Below, piece after piece: positions 1 to 5,113 of a DNA stretch of 6,013 nucleotides. Within the stretch, counting starts at the first letter, position 1; each line of letters opens with the position of its first letter. A model generated the notes under the pieces. The model was not told the origin of the DNA. It was given only the letters and a program-made list of their open reading frames with translations, and ran no database searches. Source of the stretch: Actinomycetota bacterium. Lineage in GTDB: Bacteria > Actinomycetota > Thermoleophilia > Gaiellales > Gaiellaceae. Made by a program: the position numbers and the translations under genes. The DNA lies in contig JACCRW010000138.1 in NCBI GenBank assembly GCA_013813345.1, positions 1-6,013 of the forward strand. The letters run 5' to 3'.

Positions 1-150
1 CGCCCGCCAGCGCGGGCCGCGTGTGACCGCCTTGCCGAGGAGCGCGATATCGGAGTAGTCGGAGCGGAAGAGCCGCCGGTCGAGCGGCTCGACAAGTCCC
101 CACGCGGTTGCGGCCACCGCTCCCGCAACCGCGGAGCTCGTCCAGCTCAC
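1..150 (-). CDS. Unrecognised protein, N-terminal 50 residues only (cut by left edge)
   Basis: A minus-strand frame runs open for 50 codons from a GTG at 150 to the window edge, with the same G/C-rich third positions as the neighbouring genes. The peptide starts MSWTSSAVAGAVAATAWGL, an Ala/Val-rich stretch at about residues 5-20 that could be a short membrane segment or signal anchor. It continues with a charged part containing EPLDRRLFRSDYSD and GKAVTRGP. I do not recognise the family and assign no function. The frame has a stop (TGA, complement of 166-168) just upstream, so the start is GTG 150 or the later GTG at 117. GGAG (complement of 159-162) lies 8 nt before GTG 150 and supports it. 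The gene diverges from the MerR regulator, a common position for a target of such regulators, but nothing shows that it is one. Confidence 0.55.
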   Translation of the reverse strand, partial: MSWTSSAVAGAVAATAWGLVEPLDRRLFRSDYSDIALLGKAVTRGPRWRA

Positions 151-164
151 CTCTTCAACTCCAT
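147..164 (-). other. Possible five-codon leader ORF coupled to the divergent gene
   Basis: On the minus strand GGGAGG (complement of 170-175) is followed 5 nt later by ATG (162-164) and a tiny frame, MELKR-stop. Its TGA overlaps the GTG start at 150 in a GTGA junction. Good ribosome-binding spacing plus the overlapping stop/start suggest translational coupling into the downstream gene. It may be chance, because a sequence this short carries no coding signal. Confidence 0.25.
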
Positions 165-193
165 CTCATCCTCCCGTGTCGCCCGAGAACCCC

Positions 194-210
194 ACAGGTT
201 GTCTAGGTTT
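194..210 (+). promoter_or_regulatory. Divergent control region: -10-like element and AGGTT direct repeat before merR
   Basis: The 71-bp gap between the divergent genes contains AGGTT at 196-200 and again at 205-209, a direct repeat with a 9-bp period. The second copy lies inside TAGGTT (204-209), which fits the actinobacterial -10 consensus TANNNT. It ends 12 nt before the GTG at 222, so a transcript from it would have almost no 5' leader. No good -35 element is visible at the usual distance. MerR-type regulators bind repeats placed over promoter elements, so this is the best candidate operator for autoregulation. That role is inferred. Confidence 0.35.
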
Positions 211-221
211 CTCGCTACGTC

Positions 222-1049
222 GTGTCGAAACATCTGACGATCGCGGAGCTCGCCGAGGAGACCGGCCTCAAGCCGGCCACGCTGCGGGCCTGGGAGGCCC
301 GGCACGGTTTTCCGCAGCCGCTTCGGCTTCCCGGCGGCCAGCGGCGGTACCGCGCCGAGGACGTCGAGGCCGTACGGCGCGTTCTCGCCGAGCGCGCCGC
401 GGGCGCGACGCTGAGCGGCGCGATCGCGCGAGGGGCAGACGCCCCGGAGGAGCAAGGCGAATCGTTCTTCGCCCAGCTCACCCGTGGTGCGAGGCTCGAG
501 CCGCACCTCGTGACGAAGCGGACTCTGACGCTGCTCACCCACGCGATCGAGGACGAGTGCTCCGCGCGGGCCGAGCGGGCAGTTCTCGTCGGGGCGTTCC
601 AGGAACGGCGCTACTACGCTCAGGCCAAGCGGCGGTGGCTCGACCTCTCCCGCGGCGCACGCTGCGCCGTGGTCTTCGCAGACTTCCTCGAGCCGTCCAC
701 CCTCGAGAACGAGCCGGCCCAGGTGCCGATTCGGCGCGGCGACCCGCTCGAGCGCGAATGGGGGTTGATCCACCTCGCGCCCCGCTCGTCGGCCCTGATT
801 GCCGGTCGAGAAGTGCCGGGGCAGGGGGCGCAGCTCGACTCCGAGCGTTGCTTCGAGCTCGTATGGAGCGCCGAGCCGGCCGCGGCGAGAGCGGGACTCG
901 AGACCGCAGTCGAGTTGGCGCGCAAGGAGGCCCCGGCCGTCGCCGCGAAGCTGGACGCCGAGCTCTCCCAGCTCCCTAGTCCGGGAAGCCTCGATACGAG
1001 CTTCGTCACGGGGCTGACGAACCGCATGATCGGCTACCTCGGCCGATAA
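222..1049 (+). CDS. MerR-family regulator with C-terminal DICT-like sensory domain
   Basis: This 275-residue protein is a DNA-binding transcription regulator, probably sensing an unknown signal and controlling the operon it heads. Residues 5-25 form the MerR helix-turn-helix (LTIAELAEETGLKPATLRAWE). Residues 35-43 (RLPGGQRRY) are the wing, followed by the helix RAEDVEAVRRV. From about residue 80 to 215 the sequence resembles the DICT sensory domain: TKRTLTLLTHAIEDEC, then a buried strand AVLVGAF, the RRYYAQAKRRW segment and CAVVFADF. There is no cobalamin-binding motif, so it is not CarH-like. The C-terminal 60 residues are Ala/Glu-rich helix. The start is GTG 222, the first start in front of the HTH; it has no Shine-Dalgarno sequence and sits 12 nt after a -10-like TAGGTT. 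The stop lies 2 nt before the photolyase start, so the two are almost certainly co-transcribed. The HTH assignment is secure; the DICT assignment is by pattern and less so. Confidence 0.88.
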   Translation: MSKHLTIAELAEETGLKPATLRAWEARHGFPQPLRLPGGQRRYRAEDVEAVRRVLAERAAGATLSGAIARGADAPEEQGESFFAQLTRGARLEPHLVTKRTLTLLTHAIEDECSARAERAVLVGAFQERRYYAQAKRRWLDLSRGARCAVVFADFLEPSTLENEPAQVPIRRGDPLEREWGLIHLAPRSSALIAGREVPGQGAQLDSERCFELVWSAEPAAARAGLETAVELARKEAPAVAAKLDAELSQLPSPGSLDTSFVTGLTNRMIGYLGR

Positions 1050-1051
1050 GC

Positions 1052-2407
1052 GTGCACACAGCGATCGTCCTCTTCACACGCGATCTGCGCGTCCACGACC
1101 AACCCGCGCTGGCCGCCGCCGCCGAGACCGCCGAGCACGTCGTGCCGCTCTTCGTCTTCGATCCGGGCGTGCTCGAGCGCTTCGGAGCGCCGAACCGCGC
1201 CGCCTTCCTGCTCGACGCGCTCCGAAATCTCGCCCGCTCGCTGCGAGAGCGAGGTGGTGGGCTCGCCGTGCGCGAGGGAGGCGTCGTAGTCGAGACGATG
1301 CGGGTTGCGGCGGAGACGGGGGCTGCGACGGTCTTCGTCAGCGAGGACGTGAGCGCGTACGCACAGGCTCGCGAACAGAGGCTGCAGCGCGCCTGCGACG
1401 AGCGGCGGATCGAGTTGCGCGTGCTCCCAGGGATCACCGTCATCCCTCCCGGTGAGCTCGCGCCGGCGCGTGCGGATTACTACCGCGTCTTCACTCCGTA
1501 CTGGCGGCAATGGCGCTCGGCGCCCCACAGGCCGCTTGAGCCAGCGCCCAGGAAGATCGTACTGCCGAGCGGGCTCAGGAAGGGTCGGCTCCCCGCGCTC
1601 GCCGACCTCGCACCCGGCCCGCCCTCGCCCGACCTCCCTCGGGGCGGGGAGAGCGAGGCGCGCCGGCGGCTCGAGCGTTTCCTCGAGAACGGCGTCTCGG
1701 AGTACGGCCGGTTGCACGACGACCTTGCCGCCGATGCCACTTCGCGCCTCAGTCCCTATCTCCACTTCGGCTGCCTCTCCGCGCTCGAGATCGCCGAGCG
1801 GGCGGACGAGCGCGCCGGTTCCGGCACCTTCGTCCGGCAGCTCTGCTGGCGCGACTTCTACACCCAGCTCCTCGCTGCCCGGCCCGAGACGTCGCGAGAG
1901 GACTACCGCGATCGCGGTGACCGCTGGCGCGACGACGAGCAGGCGCTCGCGGCCTGGAAGGACGGTCGGACCGGGTATCCGATCGTCGACGCCGGGATGC
2001 GACAGCTCGCGCGCGAGGGCTACATGCACAACCGCGCCCGCCTCCTCGTCGCCTCGTTCCTGACGAAGGATCTCTACCTCGACTGGCGGCTCGGCGCCGC
2101 TCACTTCTTCGATCTGCTCGTGGACGGCGACGTCGCGAACAACGTCGGCAACTGGCAGTGGGTTGCCGGCACGGGCGTCGACACGCGGCCGAACCGGATC
2201 TTCAACCCGACCGTGCAGGCCAAGCGCCTCGACCCGAACGGCGACTACGTGCGCCGCTACGTCCCTGAGCTGGCGGAGGTCGAAGGGATCGCGATCCACG
2301 AGCCCTGGAAGCTCGGGCTGCTGCGGCCGGCGGACTATCCGGAGCCGATCGTCGACCACGTCGAGGCCGTGCGACGGTTCCGGGCGGCCCGATCCGGGGA
2401 GGCGTGA
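1052..2407 (+). CDS. phr: Class I deoxyribodipyrimidine photolyase (cryptochrome/photolyase family)
   Basis: This cytoplasmic flavoenzyme uses blue/near-UV light to split pyrimidine dimers in DNA. Residues 1-130 are the alpha/beta antenna-binding domain (AIVLFTRDLRVHDQPAL), residues 130-200 the linker, and 200-440 the helical FAD domain. Motifs include SRLSPYLHFGCLS (231-243), LCWRDFY (264-270), GRTGYPIVDAGMRQ (305-318), MHNRAR (325-330), DLLVDGD and ANNVGNWQWVAGTG. The electron-transfer tryptophan triad is intact: W292, W345 and W368 match E. coli W306, W359 and W382. Flavin-contacting N364 (E. coli N378) and substrate-stacking W266 and W370 (W277 and W384) are also present. At 451 residues it has normal length. 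Differences from the E. coli enzyme are Q263 for E274, Y324 for W338 and L331 for M345, which I recall as typical of actinobacterial members. GTG 1052 is the only start giving a complete first strand. It has no Shine-Dalgarno sequence, so translation probably depends on coupling to the regulator 2 nt upstream. Confidence 0.95.
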   Translation: MHTAIVLFTRDLRVHDQPALAAAAETAEHVVPLFVFDPGVLERFGAPNRAAFLLDALRNLARSLRERGGGLAVREGGVVVETMRVAAETGAATVFVSEDVSAYAQAREQRLQRACDERRIELRVLPGITVIPPGELAPARADYYRVFTPYWRQWRSAPHRPLEPAPRKIVLPSGLRKGRLPALADLAPGPPSPDLPRGGESEARRRLERFLENGVSEYGRLHDDLAADATSRLSPYLHFGCLSALEIAERADERAGSGTFVRQLCWRDFYTQLLAARPETSREDYRDRGDRWRDDEQALAAWKDGRTGYPIVDAGMRQLAREGYMHNRARLLVASFLTKDLYLDWRLGAAHFFDLLVDGDVANNVGNWQWVAGTGVDTRPNRIFNPTVQAKRLDPNGDYVRRYVPELAEVEGIAIHEPWKLGLLRPADYPEPIVDHVEAVRRFRAARSGEA

Positions 2408-2931
2408 AGCTCATGCTCCGCGGCTGGGATACGAACGAGCGGGTGCTCGACTCGGGCGCCTTCGAGTCGAGCCAGCGCGTTCGCGTGACTGAGCCGGTCG
2501 TCGAGAGCTCGGAGTCGGGCGCGCGGTGGCTCGGAGTCGCGTACTGGCAGGCGGTCGACCGCTTCACGCGCGGCAGCGTGCGTCCGCGCTGGACGGACGA
2601 CGGCGGTCGCCTGACGCTGCTCGGCGGAGCGAGCCTGCTCTGCTTCGGCCCACCCGAGCTCGCATTCTCCGATGAGCTCGTCTCCTGCCGCCACTCGATC
2701 CAGGGCGGGCTGCTCGCACTGCGTCCGGGAGGATCGATCACGCTCGCCCAGCGTCGCGCCGGCGAGGAGCTCGAGCTGAGCGTGACCGTCGAGGAGTACC
2801 TCCCGCGCCTGGCCGCCCGCCTCGGCGCCCCCTGGTGGACGGGAGCGCTCTACGCGAAGGGCCAAAGCCCGTTCCACGCCGCGGTCAGCCGTCGCTACTT
2901 CACGCAGCTCGTCGCGGACGGACGCTCATGA
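2404..2931 (+). CDS. Unrecognised 175-residue protein in the photolyase operon
   Basis: I do not recognise this family. It has no signal peptide or membrane segment, so it is probably cytoplasmic. The pattern is mostly beta-strand with a final helix: an early polar stretch, then RWLGVAYWQAVDRF (41-54), LTLLGGASLLCFG (70-82), GGLLALRPGGSITLAQRR (101-118), ELELSVTVEEYLPRL (122-136) and a C-terminal PFHAAVSRRYFTQLV (156-170). This is loosely like a small beta-barrel or SRPBCC-type ligand-binding fold, but that is a guess. The GTG at 2404 overlaps the photolyase TGA by 4 nt. ATG 2413 is a serious alternative giving 172 residues, because GGGGAGG at 2396-2402 stands 10 nt before it and only 1 nt before the GTG. 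The stop overlaps the next gene's ATG by 4 nt. Tight coupling on both sides says it works with the photolyase, the SDR protein or both. Confidence 0.85.
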   Translation: MKLMLRGWDTNERVLDSGAFESSQRVRVTEPVVESSESGARWLGVAYWQAVDRFTRGSVRPRWTDDGGRLTLLGGASLLCFGPPELAFSDELVSCRHSIQGGLLALRPGGSITLAQRRAGEELELSVTVEEYLPRLAARLGAPWWTGALYAKGQSPFHAAVSRRYFTQLVADGRS

Positions 2932-3794
2932 GAATCGCGATCTTCGGAGCGACGGGCGTCGTCGGTCGCGCGCTGCTGCCGCTCCTCACTCCAGAGCACG
3001 AGGTCGTCGCGGTCTCACGATCCGCCCGCCCGGCCGAGCCTGGAATCCACTGGATCGAGGGCGATGCGGGCTCGGCCGCCGACGTCGGTCGAGCCGTCGA
3101 GGAGGCGGAGGTCGTGCTCTACCTCGTCCACTCGCTCGGGTCGCGCAACTTCGAGGAAGAGGATCGGGTCGCGGCGGGGAACGTCGCATCGGCGGCGGAG
3201 CAGGCCGGCGTGCGCCAGATCGTCTATCTCGGTGGGCTCGGCGACGACGCTGCCGGAGCGTCGGCGCACCTGCGGAGTCGGCGGGAGACGGGTGAGCGCC
3301 TGGCCGGTGGGTCAGTTCCTGTCACGACGTTGCGCGCCGCGATGATCGTCGGCAAAGGCAGCGCGGCTTTCGAGACGATCGTCGCGCTCGTCGACCGGCT
3401 GCCGGCGATGATCACCCCGAGGTGGGTCTCGACGCCGACGCAGCCGATCGCGCTCGACGACATCGCGCGCTACCTCGCCGGCGTCTGCGGGAACGAGGCC
3501 GCGCTCGCCGGGAGCTTCGACGCCGGTGGGCCGGAGGTGATGACGTACCGCCGGATGATCGAGCGGATCGCGAGCCTGCGCGGCCGCCGACCGCGACTGC
3601 TCGAGGTGCCCGTCTTGACGCCGCGCCTCTCCTCGCTCTGGCTCCATCTCGTCACCCCGGTCAACGCCTCGGTCGCGCGGCCGCTGATCGAGGGACTGAA
3701 GAACCCGACGATCGCGCGCGAGGAGAGACTCCGGACGCTCCTTCCCTTCGAGCTGACGCCGTTCGACGCGGCCGCAAAGCAAGCGCTGCTCTGA
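2928..3794 (+). CDS. Atypical SDR / NmrA-like NAD(P)-binding protein
   Basis: This 288-residue cytoplasmic protein has a Rossmann fold. The N-terminus MRIAIFGATGVVGR carries the GxxGxxG dinucleotide-binding loop (G7, G10, G13). EVVAVSR (25-31) ends the second strand, and IEGDAG (43-48) fits the adenine-ring contact. VLYLVHSLGSRNFEEEDRVAAGNVASAA (63-90) and RQIVYLGGLG (96-105) are hallmarks of the atypical SDR subgroup often annotated as NAD(P)H-binding protein. The usual YxxxK catalytic pair is absent, so it may be a redox sensor or use a different mechanism. Residues 136-175 (LRAAMIVGKGSAAFE, LPAMITPRW, TPTQPIALDD) are the subgroup's substrate-side signature. Many relatives, as I recall, carry an extra C-terminal domain; this one stops after about 110 residues of helical tail. 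The chosen ATG 2928 overlaps the previous TGA (ATGA) and begins exactly at the first Rossmann strand; a longer in-frame start at 2835 would add unrelated sequence. The substrate is unknown. Confidence 0.9.
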   Translation: MRIAIFGATGVVGRALLPLLTPEHEVVAVSRSARPAEPGIHWIEGDAGSAADVGRAVEEAEVVLYLVHSLGSRNFEEEDRVAAGNVASAAEQAGVRQIVYLGGLGDDAAGASAHLRSRRETGERLAGGSVPVTTLRAAMIVGKGSAAFETIVALVDRLPAMITPRWVSTPTQPIALDDIARYLAGVCGNEAALAGSFDAGGPEVMTYRRMIERIASLRGRRPRLLEVPVLTPRLSSLWLHLVTPVNASVARPLIEGLKNPTIAREERLRTLLPFELTPFDAAAKQALL

Positions 3795-3816
3795 CGGACG
3801 CAGCCGGGCGGTCCCG
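3795..3816. other. 22-bp convergent intergenic gap
   Basis: The operon and the minus-strand transpeptidase end tail to tail here. The only structure is CGGG (3805-3808) and CCCG (3813-3816), a 4-bp stem with no T-tract on either side. I see no convincing terminator, so opposing transcripts may overlap at their 3' ends. Confidence 0.5.
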
Positions 3817-4707
3817 CTACGCGCGGATCACGACCGGCGTGCCCGCCAGCGCGAGCCGGAACATGCGGACGAGGGCGTCGTTGTGGATCCGGACGCAGCC
3901 GTGCGAGACGGCGCCGCCGAGAAGGTGAGGTTGGTTCGTACCGTGGATCGCGATCGGCCCCCCCTGGATCCAGTCCTGGAGCACCGGCGAGAATGCGGAG
4001 ACGCCGATCGCCCCCGGGCCGTAAGGCCCGCTCGGATTCGACGGGACCAGGCGCTGGTTGACGTAATAGCTGCCGGTGGGGGTGGGCGTGTCGGTGGCGC
4101 CGATCGCTGCTCGCGTCGAGATCAGCTCGCGGCCCTTCCGGTAGAGCGTGACGCGACGGGCGGAGAGGTCGACCTCGATCCTCGTCCGCACGCGGATCAG
4201 CTGGACGTCGCGCGCGCGGACCCAGGCGCGCACGCCGTTCGGCCGGCTCGGTAGCTGCACCCGGAGCCAGCGGCCGTCGCAGTCGGCGCGGCCGAGCACG
4301 CCGAAGATCATCGGGACGCCGTTGGCGTTCAGTCGGTCGTAGCGGGCGAGCGAGCGCCCGTTCGGGCTCGCGTGGACGCGGGCTCGCGTCCGCACGACTG
4401 CCGCGAAAGCCAGTGCGCGCGTGCGCAGCGGTTGCACAACAGCCGTGCAGCCGGGGGCCGTTCGAGGCTGCTTCGGCGTCGCAGCGACCGGCTTCGCGAC
4501 CTCGTTCGTCTTTCGCGCGGGCTGCGCGGCTGGCGGACGTGGGGCGACGCTCGCGGTGGAGATGGGAGCTTCGGCTCGCGGATAGTAGGGAGCCGCAGCC
4601 ACCGATCGCTTCGCCTCGAAGGCGCTGCAGCCCGCGACCAGCACCGCTGCGAGCACGAACAGAGCCATAGGCCCGCCGGTTCGGATCGGGTGCCGCCCGC
4701 CCTTCAT
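3817..4707 (-). CDS. L,D-transpeptidase (YkuD domain) lipoprotein with SH3-like domain
   Basis: This is probably a cell-wall enzyme that forms or remodels L,D (3-3) peptidoglycan crosslinks outside the membrane. Numbering from ATG 4707 (296 residues), residues 1-13 are a basic n-region, 14-26 a hydrophobic core, and LVAGC with C27 a lipobox, so it should be a lipoprotein. Residues 30-90 are an Ala/Pro-rich linker. About 105-172 look like a bacterial SH3-like domain (RTRARVHASPNGRS to RAWVRARDVQL). The YkuD domain runs from about 176 to the end, with HGT (H255) and the signature SHGCVRI, where C271 is the catalytic cysteine. C87 and C143 could form a disulfide. An in-frame ATG at 4725 would add MRYRRY, but it lies 1 nt past a strong hairpin and has no Shine-Dalgarno sequence. 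ATG 4707 has TACCGT (complement of 4714-4719) ending 6 nt upstream, which suits a leaderless start. ATG 4668 is a weaker option because it drops the basic n-region. Confidence 0.92.
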   Translation of the reverse strand: MKGGRHPIRTGGPMALFVLAAVLVAGCSAFEAKRSVAAAPYYPRAEAPISTASVAPRPPAAQPARKTNEVAKPVAATPKQPRTAPGCTAVVQPLRTRALAFAAVVRTRARVHASPNGRSLARYDRLNANGVPMIFGVLGRADCDGRWLRVQLPSRPNGVRAWVRARDVQLIRVRTRIEVDLSARRVTLYRKGRELISTRAAIGATDTPTPTGSYYVNQRLVPSNPSGPYGPGAIGVSAFSPVLQDWIQGGPIAIHGTNQPHLLGGAVSHGCVRIHNDALVRMFRLALAGTPVVIRA

Positions 4708-4708
4708 G

Positions 4709-4734
4709 TACCGACGGTAGCGCATCCGTCGGCA
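4709..4734 (-). repeat. Alternative stem-loop enclosing ATG 4725
   Basis: CCGACGG (4711-4717) and CCGTCGG (4726-4732) are perfect inverted repeats. In minus-strand RNA the stem extends two more pairs (U-G at 4710/4733 and a T-A pair at 4709/4734), giving 9 bp. The 8-nt loop reads AUGCGCUA and contains the first possible start codon of the transpeptidase. The 4727-4734 arm is shared with the larger stem at 4727-4767, so the two structures exclude each other. Confidence 0.4.
4714..4719 (-). promoter_or_regulatory. Possible -10 element of a leaderless promoter for the transpeptidase
   Basis: TACCGT on the minus strand matches TANNNT and is separated by 6 nt (CGGTAC) from ATG 4707. This is the spacing expected when transcription starts on the A of the start codon. 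No convincing -35 is seen; a 17-nt spacer would put GCCTTC there. The consensus is loose, so support is modest. Confidence 0.3.
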
Positions 4735-4767
4735 GCGAAGGCTCGAGCTGAGCCTCCGCCGCCGACG
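4727..4767 (-). terminator. Strong stem-loop after the small secreted protein gene (terminator or leader structure)
   Basis: Positions 4727-4744 and 4750-4767 form two 18-nt arms around a 5-nt loop. Sixteen positions are Watson-Crick pairs. The other two (4734/4760 and 4738/4756) are A with C on the plus strand but U with G in minus-strand RNA, so the stem is continuous only in the minus-strand transcript. It starts 16 nt after the stop codon of the 98-residue gene and ends 1 nt before ATG 4725. No U-tract follows, so it would be an I-shaped terminator, a processing or stability element, or a leader hairpin. Confidence 0.6.
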
Positions 4768-4783
4768 TTCAGCGCGTCTCCCC

Positions 4784-5080
4784 CTACGGGCAGCGGCCGA
4801 TCGAGTCGCCGTGACGCAGGTGCGCCTTCACGGCCGGCCCGCCGACGGTGATCGACTTGCCCTTGTGGCAGATCGTCACCTTCGTCTTGCCGTACTGGTA
4901 CTGAGCCGCCGAAGGCGACTTGGCTTTCGCCGACTTCCCCGGCTTGCCCGACTTGGCAGGCTTGCCCGGGGGCTTTCCCTTGCTCGGAGCTGCAGCGAGC
5001 GCGGCGACCGAGAGGACGAGCGCCGCGGTCAGCACCGCCACGAGGGCCAAGCGAAGCTTCTGAGCTGCGTTTCGGTTCAT
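4784..5080 (-). CDS. Small secreted protein with Cys-His...HxxHGD...Cys module
   Basis: This 98-residue protein has three parts. Residues 1-31 are a signal peptide (basic MNRNAAQKLR, then an Ala/Leu/Val core ending in LAAA). Residues 32-56 are a disordered Lys/Pro/Gly/Ser linker with imperfect GKP and GKS repeats. Residues 66-97 are a compact module: KVTICHKG, then ITV, then VKAHLRHGD and a final Cys. C71, H72, H87, H90, D92 and C97 line up with a short module that I know from many secreted bacterial proteins (ICH...TITV...AHLAHGD..G.C). The function of that module is not known to me; the residues suggest metal binding or a disulfide-closed knot. Here the loop between CH and ITV is unusually short. 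The start is secure: AAGGAG stands 4 nt before ATG 5080. The gene follows the O-antigen ligase-like gene after 33 nt, so they are probably co-transcribed, though the strong Shine-Dalgarno sequence suggests higher expression. Confidence 0.85.
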   Translation of the reverse strand: MNRNAAQKLRLALVAVLTAALVLSVAALAAAPSKGKPPGKPAKSGKPGKSAKAKSPSAAQYQYGKTKVTICHKGKSITVGGPAVKAHLRHGDSIGRCP

Positions 5081-5083
5081 GAT

Positions 5084-5089
5084 TCTCCT
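5084..5089 (-). promoter_or_regulatory. Strong ribosome-binding site of the small secreted protein
   Basis: AAGGAG on the minus strand lies 4 nt before ATG 5080. It is the best Shine-Dalgarno sequence in the window, where most other starts have none, and it fixes this start codon. Confidence 0.75.
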
Positions 5090-5113
5090 TTTACCTGGTC
5101 GCAGAGGTAGACG

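Noticed and set aside
147..773. A 208-codon minus-strand frame antisense to merR
   Set aside because: It is low-complexity and overlaps a clear HTH gene; only its last five codons have plausible initiation signals, listed separately as a mini-ORF.
222..1049. CarH/LitR-type B12 photoreceptor, suggested by the neighbouring photolyase
   Set aside because: The C-terminal half has no cobalamin-binding His motif and instead resembles a DICT domain.
1034..2359. A 441-codon minus-strand open frame lying over the whole photolyase gene
   Set aside because: It mirrors the codon phase of a GC-rich gene, its product is Arg/Glu/Val-rich with no recognisable motif, and the plus-strand photolyase is certain.
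2835..2930. Longer start for the SDR gene
   Set aside because: It would add 31 residues unrelated to the fold and overlap the upstream gene by about 100 nt; ATG 2928 starts exactly at the Rossmann strand.
3795..3816. Bidirectional terminator between the convergent genes
   Set aside because: The only stem is 4 bp and no U-rich run follows on either strand.
4938..4985. Short tandem repeat (CTTGCC-like units) in the small secreted gene
   Set aside because: It is explained by the GKP/GKS codon repeats of the linker rather than by a separate DNA repeat.
5092..5109. TACCT...AGGTA inverted repeat between the ligase-like gene and the small secreted gene
   Set aside because: Only 5 bp with an 8-nt loop and no T-tract; easily chance.
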